Assembly (NCBI GenBank): GCA_028288315.1
Contig: JAQBNY010000162.1
Location: forward strand, 1 to 9,319
Reading direction: 5' to 3'
Length of the DNA: 9,319 nucleotides
From: Mucilaginibacter sp.
Lineage (GTDB): Bacteria; Bacteroidota; Bacteroidia; Sphingobacteriales; Sphingobacteriaceae
Shown: piece by piece, positions 1-6,235 of the stretch
How the letters are laid out: the number at the start of each line of letters is the position of its first letter
How positions within the stretch are numbered: position 1 is the first letter of the stretch
Position numbers and translations under genes: made by a program
Notes under the pieces: model-generated
The model's database searches: none
Told to the model about the DNA's origin: nothing
The model's input: only the letters and a program-made list of their open reading frames with translations

Positions 1-191
1 CCCGCATGAGCGATAACCCAAAGAAAGGTGTGGTTGATGCTAATTGCAAAGTGCATGGCATAGCCAACCTGTACATGGCCGGTGCATCCTGCTACGTAAC
101 AGCTGCCGCACCAAACCCAACATTAACCCTGGTAGCCCTAACCATCAGATTGGCGGATCATATTAAACAGAAAGTAAAGGATATTGCTTAG
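1..191 (+). CDS. GMC-family oxidoreductase, C-terminal fragment (5' end outside window)
   Basis: This is the last 62 or so residues of a glucose-methanol-choline (GMC) flavoprotein oxidoreductase. The frame is open to the left edge: the codon at 3-5 is Arg, giving the start of a family-like R-M-S-D-N-P stretch, so the ATG at position 6 is internal and not a start. The tail shows the classical GMC_oxred_C order: a VVD segment, a HG(I/V)-x-NLY(M/V)A-G-A-S segment, then the NPTLT motif. In this family the Asn (or His) of that motif is one of the two active-site residues. The rest completes the FAD-binding domain (ALTIRLADHI). GMC enzymes oxidise alcohols, sugars or polyols using FAD. In Bacteroidota they often pair with a small gluconate-dehydrogenase-like subunit, which would lie upstream and is not visible. 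The substrate cannot be told from this fragment. The stop is TAG at 189-191. Confidence 0.9.
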   Translation, partial: RMSDNPKKGVVDANCKVHGIANLYMAGASCYVTAAAPNPTLTLVALTIRLADHIKQKVKDIA

Positions 192-319
192 CAAATAGAG
201 GTAATTTACAAAAGGGGCATAAATTAAGTTTTGACTAGATAATCATCGCAAAACCAACATTGACTTAATTTGTTGTTAATGTATCTCAGTTAGTCTGTAG
301 GAACACTAATCACAGGATA
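192..319. other. Intergenic region with weak promoter candidate for the histidine kinase
   Basis: This is a 128-bp AT-rich spacer between the GMC oxidoreductase stop and the histidine kinase start, with no strong hairpin or U-tract terminator. The best match to the Bacteroidota sigma-ABfr promoter (TTG, 19-21 nt, TAnnTTTG) is TTG at 260-262 followed after 19 nt by TATCTCAG at 282-289. That matches only four of the six fixed -7 positions. A second box, TTAATTTG at 265-272, fits the -7 consensus better but has no TTG at the right distance. AGGA at 314-317 lies too close to the ATG at 320 to be a normal ribosome binding site, which is common in this phylum. The promoter call is tentative. Confidence 0.3.
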
Positions 320-1420
320 ATGACCACCATCTCAGCTCAAGGAAACGCTGCTCAGGAATTTACTGATGCGGTAACGGGGATAAATGAGAGTGAACCGCTA
401 CTGCAATCAATCTTAAATACTGAGTTAATTGGTATGGGCCTGTTAGAAGCTCAGCGGGACAGCTCGGGTCATATAAAGGACTTCCTTATCAGATTTGTAA
501 ACAGTGAGCTAGCTAAACTTACACAGCGGACGGATTTAGTTGGCAAACTATATGGCGAGGAGTTTCCTGGCATCAGGCAAATGGGAATATATGAGCTAAT
601 TTTAAAGACTATGGAAACTGGACAAAGTCAGAGGATGGAATACAATTACCAGCATGATGGCTTCAATAAGTGGTTTTCCAGTATGTTCGTAAAGACGGGT
701 AACGGTTTAGTAGCAACATATTTGGACATTTCAGACCGCAAAAAGGCCGAAGAAGACAGACTGACTTTGCTGGCGGAGCAAAATCAAAAAATATTCTCTG
801 CAACCCTCACAGCACAAGAAGACGAGAGGAAGCGAATTGCAGAAAGCCTTCATAATGGCTTGGGTCAGATCCTATATGGTGTAAAATTAAGCTTAGATCA
901 ATTGAACCTGAACATGCAGCCTTTAGACGTGGAGGCTTTGAAAAAAATCAAACAAGATACTAACGAATTACTTACCAGAGCGATCAAACAAAGCAGAAGG
1001 ATATCACATGAACTTACTCCGGTTATACTGGAAGACTTTGGATTAAAAGAAGCTATCAAAGAGTGCTGTAAAGATTTAGGTCCAATGCTGCAAGCCAGTT
1101 ATAGCTTTAAAGGATTCAGGCACGGCTTGTATAAAAGCACCGAGCTAGCCGTTTACAGAATGGTACAAGAATTACTAATGAACGTGGTGAAACACGCGCA
1201 GGCTACAGCCGTTTTCATAAATATTGAAGTAAGACACAAGACTGTAATACTGGCATTCAAAGACAACGGCATAGGCTTTAAAGGCGACGAGGAACGAACA
1301 GGCATTGGTTTAACCTTAATTAAAAATAAGATCAAACTCCTTAATGGTAAGTTTGCACTTACTTACGGTGAAAACGAGGGAACGTCCATAACAATCTCAA
1401 TATCTAAAAATAATCACTAA
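320..1420 (+). CDS. PAS-domain sensor histidine kinase (HisKA_3/HATPase, NarL-partner type)
   Basis: This is a 366-residue sensor kinase with no signal peptide or membrane segment, so it is probably cytosolic. Residues about 27-140 form a PAS-like sensor domain ending in the typical DISDRKKAEEDR linker into a helix. The dimerisation/phosphoacceptor helix follows at about 155-235 (QEDERKRIAESLHNGLGQ), with the likely phosphorylated histidine at His178. A HATPase_c domain fills about 275-362: N box with Glu284 and Asn288 (ELLMNVVKHA), G1 box DNGIGF at 315-320, G2 box GIGL at 328-331. This order is that of HisKA_3 kinases (NarX, DesK, LiaS type), which signal to NarL/FixJ response regulators. 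None is encoded in the window, so the partner is elsewhere. The residue after His178 is Asn, where the family usually has Asp or Glu. The ligand sensed by the PAS domain is unknown. The ATG at 320 is chosen because the PAS domain begins before the next methionine (Met39). Confidence 0.9.
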   Translation: MTTISAQGNAAQEFTDAVTGINESEPLLQSILNTELIGMGLLEAQRDSSGHIKDFLIRFVNSELAKLTQRTDLVGKLYGEEFPGIRQMGIYELILKTMETGQSQRMEYNYQHDGFNKWFSSMFVKTGNGLVATYLDISDRKKAEEDRLTLLAEQNQKIFSATLTAQEDERKRIAESLHNGLGQILYGVKLSLDQLNLNMQPLDVEALKKIKQDTNELLTRAIKQSRRISHELTPVILEDFGLKEAIKECCKDLGPMLQASYSFKGFRHGLYKSTELAVYRMVQELLMNVVKHAQATAVFINIEVRHKTVILAFKDNGIGFKGDEERTGIGLTLIKNKIKLLNGKFALTYGENEGTSITISISKNNH

Positions 1421-1589
1421 GCTCATGCAATTCTTTATACTTAACGGACTTGACATAGTACAGCTTTAAACAGAACCATATTTAACCATTTACCAGGAGT
1501 TATTAAGATGAAATGAGACATTGATCTGTGCAGATGCAAAGGCTGATAAGCCCGGTGTCCCTCCACCTAATCTGTATGGTGTCAGGATT
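1421..1589. other. Convergent intergenic spacer, no recognisable gene
   Basis: This stretch separates the histidine kinase stop from the inverted repeat. I see no coding signal: frames that stay open also run straight through the 20-bp palindrome and look like chance. AGGAG at 1494-1498 is followed, 9 nt later, by a two-codon frame (ATG AAA TGA, 1508-1516), a good ribosome-binding spacing with almost nothing to translate. A GGTGTC hexamer occurs at 1554-1559 and 1579-1584. The stretch could be the 3' UTR of the kinase, or a gene remnant. Confidence 0.5.
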
Positions 1590-1637
1590 TACGATATATA
1601 TCCCTGGGCGCCTAAGTGCCCAGGGATATATATCGTA
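1590..1637. terminator. Perfect 20-bp inverted repeat between convergent genes; probable bidirectional terminator
   Basis: The arms 1590-1609 and 1618-1637 are exact reverse complements over 20 bp (arm: TACGATATATATCCCTGGGC), with an 8-nt spacer (GCCTAAGT). In plus-strand RNA, G1610-U1617 and C1611-G1616 can extend the stem, leaving a CUAA tetraloop. The inner half is GC-rich and the outer half an alternating AT run. It lies 13 nt after the stop codon of the YeiH-type gene on the minus strand and 169 nt after the kinase stop on the plus strand. Neither side has a U-tract, so it is not a textbook intrinsic terminator. Alternatives are an mRNA 3'-end stabilising hairpin or a copy of a dispersed palindromic repeat. 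Confidence 0.6.
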
Positions 1638-1650
1638 TAAATGCGAGTAT

Positions 1651-3030
1651 CTATTTAAAATTCGGTATAGGAAAAATATACCCGCCAAATAATAGGTAAG
1701 ACCAGAATAAAGTCCAGAAAATATTAAAGATTTGTGCGCCAATAAAAGTATAAGCCGGGCGGCCTCCCTGGAGTTTAACCAAGTCTACAAACTTGGCTTC
1801 TAAACCAATGCAAATAAATGCCAGGCCAAACCAAACTGTGCGTAACCCATTTAAAGTAGTAGCTACGCTTTTTACTGTTGCGGGGGTAAGTAAAAAAGAA
1901 AAAATCAGCGACGCGACAATAAAGCCCAGCACAAATTTTGGGAAACGTTCCCATACAATTTTGAGGCTGGGTTTGCCCATGTTAACCTGTATGCCCCCTT
2001 CTTTTGTCGGGCCATCTTTAGGTTTCCTGTAAGCCCACCAGATAGCTATAAAAAAGGCGGCCACACCAATAAATACGTTTTGAGAAAATTTAGCAATTAC
2101 ACCAGCCTTAACAGCTGCTGGTCCAACTATGGCACCTGCGGCGGCAACTGTTGCTGTTGTATCCAATGTTCCGCCCAACCAGGCTCCACCTACTATTTCC
2201 GGGATATGCATTACCCGGATCATCCAGGGTTGGATGATCATCATGGGAATGGCTGTTAACAAAACCAGCGTGGTTACATAAGATAACTTCTTTTTATCGC
2301 CGTTGATAGCGCCCGCTGCTACGATAGCTGCTGATACTCCACAGATGGATACTGCCGATGCCAGGATAATTCCAAACTCATCATCTACTTTTAACCTTCG
2401 GCTTAACCACAGCGAGAAAAACCATACTGCAGATACTACAATAATAGCTTGTACAATGCCGGGTAAGCCGGCCGAGATCAAATCCGCAGATAAAATGGTA
2501 GTCCCTAATATCACCAGCCCTGTTTTAATATAAAACTCCGAGCGGACCGCTTCCTTTAACCAGGGCGGCAAAGTGGTTAAGTTGCCTAACAATAAACCAA
2601 TAAGTAAGGCAAATACTACATATTCTAAGCCATAATAAGCTACACTTTTATTACCGCCAACAATAAACGAAACCACTACCAGCAGGTAAATAAATGCAAA
2701 GCCGGCTACAAACCTTTTTAAATTACCGCCTGACAGAACCACTGAAATAGCCGCCAGCACAAGGAAAACAAGTCCGTTTTCCAGGATCAGTAACAGGTTA
2801 TTTCCCGATAATATCTTGTTGAGCAATTCATCAGACCCGCTCCATTTATAAACAGGCAAATGGATGGTACTGCCGTTACCTGTATAAAGTAGCGTTGTCG
2901 CTATAATAATACCGCCAAGTATCACCGCCCACCAGTCCTCGGTTAATGATTTAAAAAAAGGTTTTTTAACCTGTGATACTTCTGCTTCAGCTTCGTCTAA
3001 AGCAACATTTAAATTAATGTTCTCTGCCAT
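1651..3030 (-). CDS. YeiH-family putative sulfate exporter (UPF0324, PF03601)
   Basis: This is a 459-residue polytopic inner-membrane protein. After a soluble acidic N-terminus (about 1-32) come roughly ten or more hydrophobic segments, including about 34-50, 80-100, 106-125, 130-150, 168-205, 216-243, 250-270, 285-305, 312-334, 366-383, 398-412 and 426-450. Family marks are the ILASAVSICGVSAA segment (residues 222-235) and the GAWLGGTLDTTATVAAAGA segment (282-300). They match the two conserved half-repeats of YeiH proteins (SAVSICG and the G-G-T..VAAAG motif). The family is annotated as putative sulfate exporter, but direct transport evidence is thin. At 459 residues it is about 100 longer than E. 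coli YeiH, with extra sequence in the N-terminus and in the loops at about 51-78 and 335-362. It is last in the DoxX/oxidoreductase operon, 64 nt after the preceding stop, and is followed by the hairpin at 1590-1637. The start has no Shine-Dalgarno sequence. Confidence 0.88.
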   Translation of the reverse strand: MAENINLNVALDEAEAEVSQVKKPFFKSLTEDWWAVILGGIIIATTLLYTGNGSTIHLPVYKWSGSDELLNKILSGNNLLLILENGLVFLVLAAISVVLSGGNLKRFVAGFAFIYLLVVVSFIVGGNKSVAYYGLEYVVFALLIGLLLGNLTTLPPWLKEAVRSEFYIKTGLVILGTTILSADLISAGLPGIVQAIIVVSAVWFFSLWLSRRLKVDDEFGIILASAVSICGVSAAIVAAGAINGDKKKLSYVTTLVLLTAIPMMIIQPWMIRVMHIPEIVGGAWLGGTLDTTATVAAAGAIVGPAAVKAGVIAKFSQNVFIGVAAFFIAIWWAYRKPKDGPTKEGGIQVNMGKPSLKIVWERFPKFVLGFIVASLIFSFLLTPATVKSVATTLNGLRTVWFGLAFICIGLEAKFVDLVKLQGGRPAYTFIGAQIFNIFWTLFWSYLLFGGYIFPIPNFK

Positions 3031-3094
3031 GATTTATGTTAGATGTTTGATGTATGTTAATTTATTTTATGATTTCCAATTTTCGGGCTTGCTT

Positions 3095-4534
3095 TCATAA
3101 TTTAATACCGAATATATCTTTTAATGCCTGCTTACCCGCATGATAACCACACATGCCATGTACGCCGCCACCCGGAGGCGTAGCCGAAGAACAGATATAT
3201 ATCCCTTTAGCTGATGTGCGGTATGGAGACCTGCGTAAAGCAGGACGGGTAAATAGCTGGCCAATATCAATGATACCGCCGTTAATATCCCCACCAACGT
3301 AATTGGGATTATATTTTTCCAGTTGTTGAGTGTTAAATGTGTGCCGGCCTATGATACGTTCCCTAAAACCCGGTGCAAAACGTTCTATCTGCTTTTCAAT
3401 AATTTCGGTCATATCTTTAACCGAACCATTGGGTACATGGCAATAGGCCCAGGCGGTATGTTTGCCTTCAGGGGCGCGGGTTTTATCAAATACGCTTGGC
3501 TGGGTAAGCAATACAAACGGGTTATCGGTATGTAAACCATTACCAGACCTTTTTTCGCTGTTCACAATTTCTTTAAATGTACCGCCGATATGAATAGTAC
3601 CGGCTTGCCCCGCCTCAGTTGCTTTAAATGGAATGATATCATTCAACGCCCAATCAACCTTAAATACCCCCATACCGTAACGATAACGCTCCAGTTGCCA
3701 TTTATAAATATTGGAGAATTTGTGACCGGCTATGGTTAATAACTGCTTAGGCGTTATGTCAAACAATACGGTCTTAGCCGATGGCAATTGATTAAGTGAT
3801 GTAATATAAGTGTTGGTTTGTATTTCCCCTCCGATTGAAGTAAAATATCCCGCTAATGCTGCCGCGATGTTTTTAGAACCACCTTTTGGAATTGGCCAGC
3901 CCTTTAAGTGTCCATTAGCCATTAGCACCAACGCAATAGCCGAGGTGGCTATGTTTGATAAAGGTTGTATACTATGCGCGGCCATACCACCAAATAATCC
4001 TTTAGCGGCTTCAGTTTTAAATCGCTTAGCCAAATGTGTAGCCGATGTTAAAGCGTTCAGTCCAAAACGGGCCATATCCAGCGGATGTTTAGGAAAATGC
4101 AAAGGCGCTAATACATCATCAGCAATGCCGGGCCAGATATTAACCAAGGGCTGCATTAATTTAAGATAGGTATCTTTATCCCGGCCAAGTAACGCCGCTG
4201 TTCGCTGTACTGAATGTTTAAGCAACGCCACAGTACCATCATCAAAGGGATGGGCCGCGGCTATATCAGGATAAATATACTCCAGGCCATGTTGATGCAA
4301 CGGCAAAGTTTCAAAAAACGGCGAAGCCGCTGCCATAGGGTGCACAGCCGAACAAACATCATGTAGATAACCGGGCAGGGTCAACTCCTTAGTGCGTAAT
4401 CCACCGCCAAGCTCGTTCTTCCCTTCCAAAAGCAGTACTGATAAACCCTGTTGCTGCAGCAATATAGCCGCTGCCAGGCCATTTGGCCCGGAGCCAACTA
4501 CTATTGCATCATAGTCTGTGTGATGTTTTTCCAC
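3095..4534 (-). CDS. FAD-dependent oxidoreductase, phytoene dehydrogenase/PYROXD2 type (COG1233)
   Basis: This is a 479-residue cytosolic-looking flavoprotein. The N-terminal dinucleotide-binding fold is clear: VVGSGPNGLAAA at 12-23 (GxGxxG), the beta-2 acidic residue Glu37, and the following GGG-x-R motif (43-47) seen in amine-oxidase/CrtI-type FAD enzymes. The C-terminal end (about 444-472) holds the second FAD-contacting signature, GIYICSSATPPGGGVHGMCG, typical of COG1233 proteins such as human PYROXD2. The substrate is unknown, and no carotenoid gene is nearby, so a true phytoene desaturase is unlikely. The start is a GTG: an in-frame TAA lies two codons upstream (complement of 4538-4540) and no in-frame ATG precedes the Rossmann motif, so this start is essentially forced. 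The gene begins 8 nt after the DoxX-B stop, which suggests translational coupling. The redox partner could be a quinone reached through the DoxX proteins (inference). Confidence 0.85.
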   Translation of the reverse strand: MEKHHTDYDAIVVGSGPNGLAAAILLQQQGLSVLLLEGKNELGGGLRTKELTLPGYLHDVCSAVHPMAAASPFFETLPLHQHGLEYIYPDIAAAHPFDDGTVALLKHSVQRTAALLGRDKDTYLKLMQPLVNIWPGIADDVLAPLHFPKHPLDMARFGLNALTSATHLAKRFKTEAAKGLFGGMAAHSIQPLSNIATSAIALVLMANGHLKGWPIPKGGSKNIAAALAGYFTSIGGEIQTNTYITSLNQLPSAKTVLFDITPKQLLTIAGHKFSNIYKWQLERYRYGMGVFKVDWALNDIIPFKATEAGQAGTIHIGGTFKEIVNSEKRSGNGLHTDNPFVLLTQPSVFDKTRAPEGKHTAWAYCHVPNGSVKDMTEIIEKQIERFAPGFRERIIGRHTFNTQQLEKYNPNYVGGDINGGIIDIGQLFTRPALRRSPYRTSAKGIYICSSATPPGGGVHGMCGYHAGKQALKDIFGIKL

Positions 4535-4542
4535 GTGTTAAT

Positions 4543-6225
4543 TCAATACTTGCCTGCACTTAAAGTGCTTTGGGGTAAAATATATTTCCGGTCATAGCGG
4601 TCCAATACCACATAGATAGAATCCTTGCGCTCGTTGACACCAGAAAGGATCACCCTGGAACCGTCTACTGTGTCATATTTTAAAATCATGCGGAGCCTCT
4701 TTGGTTCGGGACCTTTTTGGGTAAACTCCCGGTCTCGCCGTGTTGACCAAGCATGCGGATCGATCATTTTCTTTTCATCGCCGATATGCGCCCAGGCCGT
4801 TTTGCTAATCCAGTTGTCCGATTGCGTTTCCTGGGCCTTGTCAACCTTCTTACCACCTTTACCGCCTCTTAAAGCTACCACGTTCTTATCCTGCAGGTAA
4901 AGCATTTTATCAACAGTATCTACATAATAATGATATGCTCTTTGTCCACCGGCAACGCCGCTAATTTCAAAGGTACGTTTAATATCCTTCATCGGGCTGC
5001 CGCCCCCGTTAGATGGATCAATAACTACCGGGCGGTTTACTTTAAAGGTTAAAGTAGTCCAATTTTCAAAGGTGGCCTCTTGCCAACGTGTTGAATCCAG
5101 CGGATTATAAGGAATATCTTGCCCGTTAATTTTAAACTCGGTTACATGATAATTGCCCGTTAATTGTTTTACTCCTGCAGTTGATGGTTGCTTGTACGGA
5201 TCATATTTAAAGTTTATAACTTCGGTATAGGTTAGTATCACAAAGAAAATCAGGAACGTAAGCAATTTTAGTCCAATGCGGGTATATTTTAACCATGGCT
5301 TTCTAAAATCAGGATAGATATGGAACGGCACGGTATAGCGCTCTAAGATGAGCAGGTTATACAGCTTAGGGATGTCATCTGCCAGCAGGAACAGGGCAAG
5401 AAATACAAAGTAAAACGCATAAACATGTACGCCGCCATCATAAGCATAGTTCACAAAAGTAATATCTCCAAGGGCGCCAATTAACAGGATAGCACCAAAC
5501 GTGGTTGTTCTTCGGAATAATAGCATGGTTCCTGCAGCAATTTCCACAATGCCGCCAAACACCTGATACCATGGCACTATGCCCACAGATAACCAATAGA
5601 TCTTTTGCGCGGTGTAATCGCCAAAATTACTGTTTAACAGACCCAATGACGGATAAGGCATTTGCGTAGGGAACAGTTTAGTAAAACCAAAACTGACTAT
5701 GCCTATACCTGCCCTGTATCTTACCACTACACGAAGCCAGTAATACAAAATATTATATGATTTACTCTTACGATCAAACAAGGTCCAGATTAGACCGCCA
5801 ATAATGCCTATTAACAGAGCAATACCCCAATCTGTATAATCTGCCAGAAAGCTTTTTTTTGCAGATAAGCCATTATTATATTCCTGGCCGGAGTTGTTGC
5901 TTTGTTTGTGTTTGTTATCCGGCTTTTTATTATTACTCTTTTGAGCTATGTTGTTACCGGCAGGCGAATCGCCATCGCCGGAATCGCCCCGGCTGCCACC
6001 TAAATACCTCTGGAAGCTGGGTTGGAAACGTGCGATATCATAGATATCGCGATAATGTGGATGCAACCAGTTCAAAGTAAAAACATTGTTGTACCAATTA
6101 CTTGCAAAGGGAATAGACATGGCCAGGAAGAATATAAAAATGATCCTGAAGCCTATTTTTTTATACCATGACCAGGCAGCGGGGGCTTTCTGGGTTATAG
6201 TTATATTTTTTGTTTGATCTGACAT
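4543..6225 (-). CDS. DoxX-family membrane protein B with large C-terminal domain
   Basis: This is a 560-residue inner-membrane protein, paralogous to the gene just upstream. Hydrophobic segments lie at about 23-42, 133-150, 171-183, 222-236, 243-260, 268-282 and 316-336, followed by a soluble domain of about 220 residues (338-560), probably extracytoplasmic and beta-rich. The DoxX-like core reads YYWLRVVVRYR (161-171), GFTKLFPTQMPYPS (180-193), NFGDYTAQKI (200-209), YAYDGG (260-265) and a LER helix end. Relative to its paralogue it has two insertions: a Gly/Ser/Asn/Lys-rich stretch at about 77-120 between the first two membrane segments, and about 50 residues at about 449-505 in the C-terminal domain. 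DoxX relatives include thiosulfate:quinone oxidoreductase subunits and other small quinone-linked membrane proteins; the function of this long Bacteroidota form is unknown. It starts 10 nt after the DoxX-A stop and is followed after 8 nt by the FAD oxidoreductase. Confidence 0.75.
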   Translation of the reverse strand: MSDQTKNITITQKAPAAWSWYKKIGFRIIFIFFLAMSIPFASNWYNNVFTLNWLHPHYRDIYDIARFQPSFQRYLGGSRGDSGDGDSPAGNNIAQKSNNKKPDNKHKQSNNSGQEYNNGLSAKKSFLADYTDWGIALLIGIIGGLIWTLFDRKSKSYNILYYWLRVVVRYRAGIGIVSFGFTKLFPTQMPYPSLGLLNSNFGDYTAQKIYWLSVGIVPWYQVFGGIVEIAAGTMLLFRRTTTFGAILLIGALGDITFVNYAYDGGVHVYAFYFVFLALFLLADDIPKLYNLLILERYTVPFHIYPDFRKPWLKYTRIGLKLLTFLIFFVILTYTEVINFKYDPYKQPSTAGVKQLTGNYHVTEFKINGQDIPYNPLDSTRWQEATFENWTTLTFKVNRPVVIDPSNGGGSPMKDIKRTFEISGVAGGQRAYHYYVDTVDKMLYLQDKNVVALRGGKGGKKVDKAQETQSDNWISKTAWAHIGDEKKMIDPHAWSTRRDREFTQKGPEPKRLRMILKYDTVDGSRVILSGVNERKDSIYVVLDRYDRKYILPQSTLSAGKY

Positions 6226-6235
6226 GGTTTTTAGG

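Noticed and set aside
6..191. Small standalone 61-residue gene starting at ATG 6
   Set aside because: The frame is open to the window edge and the sequence is the conserved C-terminal end of GMC oxidoreductases, so this is a truncated large gene.
1503..1742. 79-residue minus-strand frame overlapping the end of the YeiH gene
   Set aside because: It overlaps the real gene in another frame, crosses the 20-bp palindrome and shows no family resemblance.
3810..4169. 119-residue plus-strand frame antisense to the FAD oxidoreductase
   Set aside because: It lies wholly within a well-supported gene and has no recognisable domain; it is a shadow of the opposite strand's codon use.
3095..4534. Carotenoid phytoene desaturase (CrtI)
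   Set aside because: The FAD motifs are shared, but no carotenoid genes are adjacent and the C-terminal signature fits the broader COG1233/PYROXD2 group better.
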